NCBI GenBank assembly: GCA_021791235.1
Contig: JAJYXA010000522.1
Coordinates: forward strand, 1 to 16,541
Source of the DNA: Pseudomonadota bacterium
GTDB lineage: Bacteria; Pseudomonadota; Gammaproteobacteria; Burkholderiales; Thiobacillaceae
Direction: 5' to 3'
DNA: 16,541 nucleotides
Made by a program: the position numbers and the translations under genes. The notes beneath the pieces were generated by a model. It did not search any database. It saw only the letters and a program-made list of their open reading frames with translations, and was not told the origin of the DNA. Shown here one piece after another: positions 7,099-13,876 of this stretch; position 1 is the stretch's first letter, and each line of letters opens with the position of its first letter.

Positions 7099-7932
7099 TC
7101 AGATGAGTGGCGGCGCCCCATCGCCTATCTTGATCTCCGCAGCTTCCTCGACAAACGATTTCCACTGTTTCGCTGGCAACCCGAGCTGAAGGGCGACCTC
7201 CCGCACTGCGGACAGATCGTGCGCGCCGCTGATGTTGAGCAGGGTTCCTCTCCGCCATATTTCGTCCCAGTAGGCCCGGAAGAAGTCACGGAAGGGCGCA
7301 CCGGACATGCGCAGCGACGGCCGGCGCTCGGCAGGAGTGCTGGTCCAATACGCGCCCAACAGAAACTCCTCGTCGTCGAAGAAGTAGCCGCCCATCGCGG
7401 GGCTCACCTCGACCAATCCGGGGCAATAACTCTTGACCCAGTACTTGCGGCCATCGTAGCGAAGAATATTCGAGAGCGTTTCCTGAAGCCGTCGGAGGTC
7501 GTAGAAAATCTCGACGCGCAGCACTTCAAGCGTTCCCGACAATAGCCGCTCGGAAACCAGTGTGCGCCACTCCTGCCGAACGTAAGCGGGTGTCGTATAA
7601 GGCGAGGCGAGGCGCAGCGCCTTGAGATTCTGCCTTGCGCGCTTGGTGAGATCGCAAAGCATTGCGGAGAGATGCTCGATCGAATCGAAAGCTATCGCCG
7701 CGGTGGGCGATGAGTGATGGTCCGCGTCTTCATTGAAGAGCGTCTCCAGATCAGCGCCAAGAATCCAGGCGAGGCGAGTTCGATACTTGTCGCGCGGCAA
7801 ATATTTGCCGGCTTCCCACGCTGCAACCGTCGTCACATCGACCTGCAATTGTCCCGCGACATCGCCCCGTGAAAGACCTTTTTCACCCCGCAGACGTTTG
7901 ATTCTCCCCCCTACATTCCCGTGTAACTGCAT
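7099..7932 (-). CDS. XRE-type HTH regulator with large unassigned C-terminal domain
   Basis: A 277-residue protein. Residues about 9-66 form a Cro/CI-type helix-turn-helix: I-K-R-L-R-G-E-K-G-L-S-R-G-D-V-A, then V-D-V-T-T-V-A-A-W-E-A-G-K-Y-L-P-R. The region about 80-245 (from L-K-A-L-R-L-A-S-P-Y through W-R-R-G-T-L-L-N-I-S-G-A) is globular, rich in aromatics and arginine. It resembles ligand-sensing, phospholipase-D-like domains fused to some regulators, although no HxKxxxxD motif is visible, so catalysis is unlikely. The assignment of that domain is tentative. The gene is divergent from the OmpA-lipoprotein operon across 288 nt, a typical arrangement for a local repressor or activator. A run of seven C (7935-7941; G on the coding strand) lies two nt before the ATG and provides a G-rich ribosome site. 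It is convergent with nat. Confidence 0.8.
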   Translation of the reverse strand: MQLHGNVGGRIKRLRGEKGLSRGDVAGQLQVDVTTVAAWEAGKYLPRDKYRTRLAWILGADLETLFNEDADHHSSPTAAIAFDSIEHLSAMLCDLTKRARQNLKALRLASPYTTPAYVRQEWRTLVSERLLSGTLEVLRVEIFYDLRRLQETLSNILRYDGRKYWVKSYCPGLVEVSPAMGGYFFDDEEFLLGAYWTSTPAERRPSLRMSGAPFRDFFRAYWDEIWRRGTLLNISGAHDLSAVREVALQLGLPAKQWKSFVEEAAEIKIGDGAPPLI

Positions 7933-8220
7933 GGCCCCCCCACAGGCATATGACGCAGAATTTCAAAACTCCCGAAAACCCCCAGCAATTCACCCTTGCC
8001 GAGAGAAGGGTATCACTTAACAATCCAGAAAGCATCAATATTTATAGTAAAGGATATATGCATTTAGGAACAAATCTTACGGTTGCTGTTTCACTAGGAC
8101 ATTTTTTCTGCTGACATCGCATCACTTGCAGACGACTGTAAAAAAACCGTCGCTTGGCGAGAAATAAACCGACAAGCATGCAGAAAGCGCTCGTATCGGA
8201 AGGTCAAAAAAGGACAGCAC
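7933..8220. promoter_or_regulatory. AT-rich divergent intergenic region
   Basis: This spacer separates the XRE regulator from the plus-strand envelope operon and should hold both promoters. I see a TATAGT hexamer at 8043-8048 but no convincing -35 partner. A perfect 6-bp hairpin is made by ACCCTT (7992-7997) and AAGGGT (8006-8011). AGGA at 8211-8214 is the ribosome site of the next gene. No promoter can be assigned with confidence and no gene is seen. Confidence 0.4.
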
Positions 8221-9855
8221 ATGCTACTTAAAAAAGTTGGGTTATTTGCAGCTGTGACGGCAACGCTTGGCGGTTGTGCGACCAACCCGCAGACCGGAAA
8301 TCTTGAGATTTCGCCTTCCATTCAACACGGCATCGCATCAGTCAAGAACAAGGTCGTCGATATCTACGATAGCCCAGACCCATGTGCCAACAACGACAGA
8401 AATATTGGAGCCACGGTAGGCGCTTTAGCCGGCGCCATTCTTGGGCATGAAATGAAAAACAACAAATCCGGGACGCTTGTCGGCGCGCTCCTTGGCGCAG
8501 GGGTCGGCGGACTGATCGGGCACAACATGGATACTCGCCGATGCGCGCTTTACAAGATTGCCTTGGCCAACGATCTTAAACTGGCCAGCGCGACGATCAC
8601 TGAACAGAGGCTGGGTGTCAAACCGACGCCTGAGACCAACGTAAAGCATGACCTTGGTCTTGACGTTCAACTGGCCAATAAGCAAGATGAGTTCCAACCC
8701 GGCACGGCAAGGCTCAATCCTCAGGCGCGGCTGTATCTTGGCGAAATAGCGCGCCAGTACACTCCACAGGCACTGGAAGCCTCGCTTGGACCCAAGGCAA
8801 GCCCAGAGCAGCGGCAGCAAATGGCAATCCGGCAGGTGCTGATCGTTGGCCATACCGACGAGAGAGACAACATGCCGGGCGTCGATCTCGCACGACTTTC
8901 GCAGGAGCGGGCGAAGGCTGTGGCGCACGTATTCGCTCAAAGCGGAGTCCCGGCTCGCAATATCTTCTATCAGGGCGCGGGAGACTCTCTACCTCTCAGC
9001 GACAACGCAACTGCCAAGGGCCGTGCTGACAACAATCGCGTGCAAATCGTGGACACGCCGGACCTGCACACGATGACAGCGTTCCTGCAGGCACGCGCAG
9101 CCAACCCCGAGGACTTCGAATCAACCAAGCCGTCAGCCGCTGCCGCCGGGATTATTGGCGGCGCGGCAAGTCAGCCGCAACAGGGATCTACCCTTAGAGC
9201 GATGGCGCAGATCCCGCGCCCGATTCGAATCGCACCGGTCGTAGCGCACGCAGCATCGCCCAAGATTGCAGCAGGTCAGGTGGTGAAAAGCGCATCCGTG
9301 CTCGGCCTGAATGGGCAACCGATGGGGGCTGGGTACAACATTGGCCTCGGCGCACCGATCACTCACTCCTTGTTCTCGATCATTCGAAGTGCATATGCGA
9401 CCGCGCCCGTGATCGTCGGTCCGTGCTGGCAGGACCACCCGCACGGCGCGACCCAGGTGCGCAACTTGTCCAGCGGGGAAGCCCTACCGATTCGCAACGC
9501 CATGCACGGACTGTACGGCGAGCCCTGGTGGGGTCAGCAGAACGACTCCGCGGTAGCCCTGCTGCACACCTATGCGCCGCGTGACGGCGGCGCGCAGGTC
9601 CCGCCGACCACGGTGGAGTTCTATGCGAAGCGTCCGGGTACGACGCAATGGCGCCTGACCGCCAAGGACCTCCAGGCGCCGGTCAACATCTACCGCGGTT
9701 CGCGCTTCACCCTCTATCGCGTATTTTTGCGCAAGCGGGCGCAATGCGTGGATCTCGCGGTTCCCAATGCAACGGCCTCCAGCCACGGCTACGTCATCTA
9801 TCAGGATGCCGGGCGCGAATACGGCGCGTCACTTCAGTTCACGCCGCGTGGATGA
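8221..9855 (+). CDS. OmpA-family lipoprotein with glycine zipper and unassigned C-terminal domain
   Basis: A 544-residue predicted lipoprotein. The signal peptide ends in the lipobox L-G-G-C with C19 as the acylated residue; D/E is absent at +2 (Ala), so outer-membrane sorting is expected. Residues 62-101 form a double glycine zipper (G-A-T-V-G-A-L-A-G-A and G-A-L-L-G-A-G-V-G-G-L-I-G-H), a membrane-associating motif. Residues about 155-278 are an OmpA-like peptidoglycan-binding domain: V-G-H-T-D-E-R (209-215), L-S-Q-E-R-A (227-232), then G-A-G-D and N-N-R-V-Q-I (271-276). The last 260 residues match nothing I recognise. They contain a Ser/Ala/Pro linker (about 300-350) and a Trp/Tyr-rich end, with C402 and C509 that may form a disulfide. 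The ATG at 8221 has AGGA six nt upstream. It is the first gene of a three-gene operon, 22 nt before the next. Confidence 0.85.
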   Translation: MLLKKVGLFAAVTATLGGCATNPQTGNLEISPSIQHGIASVKNKVVDIYDSPDPCANNDRNIGATVGALAGAILGHEMKNNKSGTLVGALLGAGVGGLIGHNMDTRRCALYKIALANDLKLASATITEQRLGVKPTPETNVKHDLGLDVQLANKQDEFQPGTARLNPQARLYLGEIARQYTPQALEASLGPKASPEQRQQMAIRQVLIVGHTDERDNMPGVDLARLSQERAKAVAHVFAQSGVPARNIFYQGAGDSLPLSDNATAKGRADNNRVQIVDTPDLHTMTAFLQARAANPEDFESTKPSAAAAGIIGGAASQPQQGSTLRAMAQIPRPIRIAPVVAHAASPKIAAGQVVKSASVLGLNGQPMGAGYNIGLGAPITHSLFSIIRSAYATAPVIVGPCWQDHPHGATQVRNLSSGEALPIRNAMHGLYGEPWWGQQNDSAVALLHTYAPRDGGAQVPPTTVEFYAKRPGTTQWRLTAKDLQAPVNIYRGSRFTLYRVFLRKRAQCVDLAVPNATASSHGYVIYQDAGREYGASLQFTPRG

Positions 9856-9877
9856 TCACAAAACAGAGAAAATCGCG

Positions 9878-11662
9878 ATGACCTCCCTCATTCATATCAT
9901 TTCATCGATTCCATTTCTAATCTTCGTGGTCTTTGCGACCGCTTTCGGCGTTTTTCTCTATTGGTTACACGCCGACAATTTCAGGTATGCCATGTTCGCA
10001 TACCGGAACTACTGGGCGTTCGGCAGTGACTTCCGCGGAAAACTTGCGCAACTCTCAAACCAAGCCGATGACGACATTGAAGACGAGTACGGACTCGTCG
10101 CCGCCGAGAGGACACTCTGCTCGGACTTCGCGGCAATCATCGCGGGCTCGAAGAACGCCACCGTTTCCAAAAAACAATTCGACCGCGCTCACGAATACCT
10201 GAACATCACCGGACAGAACGACATCCATCCTCCGGGTTTTTTAGCAAAAGTCGGTCTGTTCGTGCTGATCCTTGCCGAGTCTGCAGGTACGGGCTACGTG
10301 CTCGCGCCGTGGATGTCCACCGAAATCACACCATCCCAAGCTAACCTTGCTGCGGGAATCCTGGCCATTGCCGTGGCGATCATGCTCGCAATGCTCACCC
10401 ACCTTTCAGGCTCAATGCTGGCGCAGTACGTCCGCTTCAAGCGCAAGGCGGGCGGCTCGGAGGGGGACGCGAGAAGTATCTCTCTAGGCGATGATCAACG
10501 CCAAGATGCGTATTACATCGACAAAAGCCGGGCGGCATGGGCCGTCAAGCAGAACCCAAACCGTCAGCGCTTCGCGAATCGCGTGCAGGATCCGGGCATC
10601 ATGAGCATTTTCGTGACCGGCCTGTCCACCGCGATCATCTTCGCCATCATGGTGGGCATCTTCGTGATCCGGGTAGAGGGCGTGAATCGGGCGTCGGAGA
10701 AACAGATTGTCTCGATCGAACAGAACGGGGTGTCCGGAGGGGGGGGGAATCCTTTCTCCTCTGCCAACGCGCCGTCACTGCCGCCGGATGTCGCACAGGC
10801 TCAGCAGCAAAGCCGGGAAAACGTGGCCAAGTCGCTCAGCGGCGACTACAAACACGAGGGAGTTGCGGCTTCCTTCATTCTCGCGCTGATCTACTTGGTA
10901 ACGCAATTCACTGCCTTCGTCATTGCCTACCGCTCCGCGTTCAGCGGGCAGGGCCAAGATGCCTATGATTTCACGATGGGCGAGACCTCATTCGATACCT
11001 TCAAGGCAAAATATCTGGAAAATAAGATCAAGCGCGTTGACAGCCTGTTTACCGATCTGCGACAAAAGCGGCACGGCAAGCATCGTCAGGGTACGCTTGG
11101 CTCTTTCTCGGATTATCTTAAAATTAACGCCAAGAAAGAAAGCGACACTCGGCAGAAAGAAATCGAGAGCGCCGCGAATGAAATTGCCTCATCTGTCGAC
11201 AACGAAGAAAAATACAATATCCAGCTCGAAGTTGCCTTGAAGAATTACAACTTCACCGTCGCCGAGCAAGAGATCCTCCACCAGGGCATCCAGCGCATCG
11301 CGGCGCTCCGCGAAAATACGCGCCAGAGCTTCAAGACTCCGCAGGTACCGATGACCGCACCGACCATGCCGGCGCCCTCGGAAACGCCCACGAGGCAGGG
11401 TGACAAGGCAGCTCAGCCCGGTTCTCATCTGATTGCACAGGAGCGGCTCGAGGCTGTGTGCGGCGAAATTCTCGACCAACCCGACAAGGAATCACGGGTT
11501 GGCAAGAAGGAGGAAGTTGTCAGCGCGTTGCGCATGGTGGGGGTCGAGGATCCGGAAACACTGCTGGCTCCGATTCTTGCGAGCCTGAAAAACAGACGTG
11601 ACGAGGAACGCAAGAAACGATCTGTGGCGCAGGAGCTGGATGCGCTTCTGGGTGACGATTAA
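9878..11662 (+). CDS. Five-TM inner-membrane protein with long charged cytoplasmic tail, unknown family
   Basis: A 594-residue protein not matched to a named family. Hydrophobic segments lie at about 8-30, 121-145, 155-178, 241-266 and 330-352. Positive residues after segment 3 (R-F-K-R-K, 186-190) and the charged tail suggest an outside N-terminus, a cytoplasmic 31-120 loop, a periplasmic 267-329 loop (Gly/Ser/Pro/Gln-rich) and a cytoplasmic tail of 240 residues. The tail has coiled-coil-like Lys/Glu helices (375-480), a Pro/Thr/Met-rich linker (488-510) and a charged helical end (520-594). The start at 9878 was chosen over an in-frame ATG at 9767 because the latter would lie inside the OmpA-family gene and add a hydrophilic stretch before TM1. 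Its ribosome site (GAGA) is weak. A nine-G run codes for G288-G290. The short 22-nt and 17-nt gaps to its neighbours indicate co-expression as part of one envelope assembly. Confidence 0.8.
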   Translation: MTSLIHIISSIPFLIFVVFATAFGVFLYWLHADNFRYAMFAYRNYWAFGSDFRGKLAQLSNQADDDIEDEYGLVAAERTLCSDFAAIIAGSKNATVSKKQFDRAHEYLNITGQNDIHPPGFLAKVGLFVLILAESAGTGYVLAPWMSTEITPSQANLAAGILAIAVAIMLAMLTHLSGSMLAQYVRFKRKAGGSEGDARSISLGDDQRQDAYYIDKSRAAWAVKQNPNRQRFANRVQDPGIMSIFVTGLSTAIIFAIMVGIFVIRVEGVNRASEKQIVSIEQNGVSGGGGNPFSSANAPSLPPDVAQAQQQSRENVAKSLSGDYKHEGVAASFILALIYLVTQFTAFVIAYRSAFSGQGQDAYDFTMGETSFDTFKAKYLENKIKRVDSLFTDLRQKRHGKHRQGTLGSFSDYLKINAKKESDTRQKEIESAANEIASSVDNEEKYNIQLEVALKNYNFTVAEQEILHQGIQRIAALRENTRQSFKTPQVPMTAPTMPAPSETPTRQGDKAAQPGSHLIAQERLEAVCGEILDQPDKESRVGKKEEVVSALRMVGVEDPETLLAPILASLKNRRDEERKKRSVAQELDALLGDD

Positions 11663-11679
11663 ACGGAGCAGGAAAGTTC

Positions 11680-12546
11680 ATGAAAACTTTACTTCCACAT
11701 GCTTTGATCGGCGCCGCGCTGGCGTTGTCGTGCGCCGCGCCCGCGCTCGCCGGACTGGTCAACGATGTTCCGAGCTGCTACGCGGCAAACCATTTCACGT
11801 TCCAGTCGGCCGCTCCGGACAAGCTGATTTACGTCCTGATCGACCAGACTGTGCAGATTGATCCGACTCTGCAGCAATCAGTGATCAGCAACATTAATCG
11901 TATGCTCGGCCCACAGACCAAGTTTGTTGTTGCTGAATTCTCCGCGTTCTCTCAAGGCCGGTACCTGAATGTCCTGAATACCGGCATCATCGAGGCACCA
12001 CTGACGCAGGACGAATCAGGCAACGTACCCATGAGTCAATTGCCTAACTTCCATTCCTGCATGAACGGGCAGGCCCAGTTTTCTGTAGCCCTCGCGGACA
12101 AAGCAGCCACTGGCGCCATGCAGGGTGCCACGTCGGCGCTCGATCAGTCCGATATCATGTCCGCCTTGCAGAATGTCTCATCGGCTATCAAGGCAGATCC
12201 TGCCAAAGAAAAGGTTCTGTTCCTGGTTACTGACGGCTTGGAAAACTCCAGCGTAACGAGTTTCTACGCTCACCACGTCGTTAAGAAGATCGATCCGGCC
12301 ACAGAACTGCAGAAGGCGAAATCGGCCAATCTGATCGGTGATTTTGGCGGTGCCAAAGTGTTTGTTCTTGGAGCAGGCACTCTGGCGTCGGCAAAAAATG
12401 GCACGAAGACGGCGCGTGACGGATACCGTGACCCGGTCACTCTAAATCGACTCAAGGAATTCTGGGAGGGTTACTTCAAAGACTCGAACGCTAATCTGGT
12501 TGAGTTCGGTGAGCCCGCTCTTGTCGAACCGACCAGCTTTCAATGA
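11680..12546 (+). CDS. Secreted von Willebrand factor A-like protein
   Basis: A 288-residue protein with a clear signal peptide (M-K-T-L-L-P-H-A, hydrophobic core, cleavage expected after A-P-A-L-A at residue 24), so it is probably periplasmic. The fold cues are a hydrophobic strand ending in Asp (L-I-Y-V-L-I-D-Q-T, 49-57), an amphipathic helix (I-S-N-I-N-R-M-L), and a central strand F-L-V-T-D-G-L-E-N-S-S (181-191). These are the order and spacing of a von Willebrand A domain. The metal-site motif is altered: D55-x-T57 in place of the usual DxSxS, with T184-D185-G186 as the later Asp loop. Three cysteines (C18 in the signal peptide, then C33 and C127) leave a possible C33-C127 disulfide. A GGAG ribosome site lies at 11666-11669. 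It is the third gene of the operon, 17 nt after the membrane protein, and may bind the OmpA-family partner's unassigned domain. That last point is inference. Confidence 0.72.
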   Translation: MKTLLPHALIGAALALSCAAPALAGLVNDVPSCYAANHFTFQSAAPDKLIYVLIDQTVQIDPTLQQSVISNINRMLGPQTKFVVAEFSAFSQGRYLNVLNTGIIEAPLTQDESGNVPMSQLPNFHSCMNGQAQFSVALADKAATGAMQGATSALDQSDIMSALQNVSSAIKADPAKEKVLFLVTDGLENSSVTSFYAHHVVKKIDPATELQKAKSANLIGDFGGAKVFVLGAGTLASAKNGTKTARDGYRDPVTLNRLKEFWEGYFKDSNANLVEFGEPALVEPTSFQ

Positions 12547-12682
12547 TCGAGTGTCATTGACCTGAGAAGCAGGAATGAAGGAGGAAACTTAGCCGAGCAA
12601 TTGATCCACTCGAAAGTTAGGTCAGTTCAGGGAAGGGTACCGTCAGCCTTATCAAAATAAACTTCGCGAAAAGGGGGAAACC
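12547..12682. other. Spacer with crossed inverted repeats and an orphan Shine-Dalgarno
   Basis: The 136-nt spacer between the vWA-like gene and the small membrane gene contains no credible ORF. TCGAGTG (12547-12553) is complementary to CACTCGA (12607-12613), and TGACCT (12558-12563) is complementary to AGGTCA (12619-12624). The order A-B-A'-B' would make a pseudoknot if both paired in RNA. AAGGAGG at 12578-12584 is a perfect Shine-Dalgarno without a suitable start codon after it. Confidence 0.3.
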
Positions 12683-13021
12683 ATGGCAACTCGCATCCCG
12701 ATGAAGCACAAAGAAACCGGCATTATGAAGGATGGTTTTTACGGATTTTCTTGGACTACGCTCTTCTTTGGTTTTTTCCCCGCGCTTTTTCGCGGCGACT
12801 TTATTACGTTTATCGGTGGTTTTGTCATATCCGTAATCATCGGCTTGGTTACGCTCGGCATCGGTGCTTTTTTTATAGGGCTAATCTGGGCCTTCATGTA
12901 CAACAAATACTACACGCGAAAGCTCCTTGAGCGTGGCTACGTACTTGCTGGCAGCGAAGGTGACAATGCACTCGCTGCGTCAGCTCTTGGCATGCTTGCT
13001 CCATCAGTTACTGCCTCATAA
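12683..13021 (+). CDS. Small HrgC/DUF2628-like membrane protein
   Basis: A 112-residue inner-membrane protein. It carries the segment G-F-S-W-T-T-L-F-F-G-F-F-P-A-L-F-R-G-D (21-39), then two hydrophobic stretches (about 41-62 and 63-74) and a Y-N-K-Y-Y-x-R-K-L-L-E-R-G-Y end (73-86). This layout is typical of short proteins labelled HrgC or DUF2628, whose role is unknown. The last 25 residues are Ala/Ser-rich and hydrophilic. The ATG at 12683 has a G-rich ribosome site (GGGGG at 12673-12677) five nt upstream. It lies 136 nt after the vWA-like gene, so it may have its own promoter. Its base composition is the AT-richest of all genes here, in contrast to the regulator genes that follow. It is likely acquired; a functional link to the upstream operon is uncertain. 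Confidence 0.72.
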   Translation: MATRIPMKHKETGIMKDGFYGFSWTTLFFGFFPALFRGDFITFIGGFVISVIIGLVTLGIGAFFIGLIWAFMYNKYYTRKLLERGYVLAGSEGDNALAASALGMLAPSVTAS

Positions 13022-13065
13022 CCTGGCTTGAAATCTCTAGTAAACAGTCATGCCGCTGCTTATGG

Positions 13066-13109
13066 GTAGGTCGGGCTTTACCCGACTGTCGGCCTGAAGG
13101 CCGACCTAC
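13066..13109. repeat. REP-like compound palindrome, possible bidirectional terminator
   Basis: GTAGGTCGG (13066-13074) and CCGACCTAC (13101-13109) form an exact 9-bp outer inverted repeat. Inside are two alternative hairpins: GTCGGG/CCCGAC (13070-13075 with 13081-13086, loop CTTTA) and GTCGGCC/GGCCGAC (13088-13094 with 13099-13105, loop TGAA). This form resembles repetitive extragenic palindromes dispersed in many proteobacterial genomes. It lies in the 168-nt spacer between two convergent genes, where it could stop transcription in both directions. No U-run follows, so it is not a classical intrinsic terminator. Only one copy is in this window. Confidence 0.75.
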
Positions 13110-13189
13110 ATTTGCCGCCCATCGTTGCATCCATCGATTCTTCTATGATTCACTACTAGGGTAAATTCGATCACCCTGTGATGGTACGT

Positions 13190-13876
13190 CTACTGCACGC
13201 GCCGCCCCGCCGCGCCGCTCTTCTGCTCGACGGCGAACACCGCCGCTTCGACGCGCGAGCTCAGGTTGAGCTTGGAGAGGATGTGGCGCACGTGCAGCTT
13301 GACGGTGTCGTGGCTGATGTCGAGCGCCCGGCCGATGGCCTTGTTGGTCAGCCCCCGCGACAGGTAGTCGAGAATCTCGCGTTCGCGCGCGGTGAGCTGC
13401 TTTAGCGCCGACTCCCTGGCGTCGCCCGGTCCGCCGCCTTGCAGCAGATGCACCAGCTTCAAGGTCATCGCCGGCGCCACCACGGTCTCGCCGCGCACCG
13501 CGCGCTGCACGGCGTCGACCACGTCGTCGGGCTCCATGTCCTTCAGCAGATAGCCCTGGGCGCCGCCGCGCAGCGCGCTGGCGAGATCCTCCTCGGCGTC
13601 GCTGACGGTGAGGATCAGCACCGGCCCGCACCATTCGTCGGCACGGATGCGGGTCAGCAGGGATATTCCGCCCAGGGGCGGCATGTTGAGGTCGATGATC
13701 ACCACGTCGGGCGCTTCGTCGTGCAGCAGTTGCAGCGCCTCGTCGGCGTTGCCGGTCATCCCGGCGACGCGGATCGCGCCGCGCTGCTCGAGCAGTTCGG
13801 CCAGTCCCTTCCTGAACAGCGTATGGTCATCGACCAGGAGCACGCGCAGGCGCTCGTCCGCAGTCTGCTCGCTCAT
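13190..13876 (-). CDS. NarL/FixJ-family response regulator
   Basis: A 228-residue DNA-binding response regulator. The receiver domain spans about 10-128: acidic pair D16-D17, phospho-acceptor D62 in I-I-D-L-N-M-P-P-L-G-G, T90 and K112 (Y-L-L-K-D). The LuxR/NarL-type helix-turn-helix spans about 160-214 (L-T-A-R-E-R-E-I-L-D-Y-L, then N-K-A-I-G-R-A-L-D-I-S-H-D-T-V-K-L-H-V-R-H-I-L-S-K-L). All phosphorylation residues are present. Its start overlaps the stop of the upstream histidine kinase by ATGA (13873-13876), so the pair is co-translated and almost certainly cognate. Relatives control nitrate/nitrite or redox responses, but the regulon here is unknown; the nnrS cluster in the same window is a speculative target. 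No terminator is visible directly after the stop. Confidence 0.92.
   Translation of the reverse strand: MSEQTADERLRVLLVDDHTLFRKGLAELLEQRGAIRVAGMTGNADEALQLLHDEAPDVVIIDLNMPPLGGISLLTRIRADEWCGPVLILTVSDAEEDLASALRGGAQGYLLKDMEPDDVVDAVQRAVRGETVVAPAMTLKLVHLLQGGGPGDARESALKQLTAREREILDYLSRGLTNKAIGRALDISHDTVKLHVRHILSKLNLSSRVEAAVFAVEQKSGAAGRRVQ

Larger units (their letters stand above)
7099..13189. other. Candidate acquired block (regulator, envelope operon, small membrane gene, REP-like end)
   Basis: Between nat and the NarL-type gene, the base composition drops visibly: long A/T runs at 7950-8220 and 12640-13000, more A/T-ending codons, and spacers of 130-290 nt. The flanking genes are GC-rich and closely packed with neighbours. 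All five genes inside are of unassigned or loosely assigned function. No integrase, transposase, tRNA target or flanking direct repeat was seen, so the boundaries are approximate and the mode of entry is unknown. Confidence 0.45.

Noticed and set aside
8221..11662. Zorya-type defence system (ZorA/ZorB) suggested by the OmpA-domain protein next to a multi-TM protein
   Set aside because: The OmpA protein is a lipoprotein with a lipobox, not a single-TM MotB-like protein, and the TM protein shows no MotA/ExbB-like arrangement; no ZorC/ZorD helicase-type gene is present.
12575..12592. Leader peptide ATG within the spacer after the vWA-like gene
   Set aside because: It would encode only five residues (MKEET) and overlaps the Shine-Dalgarno itself.
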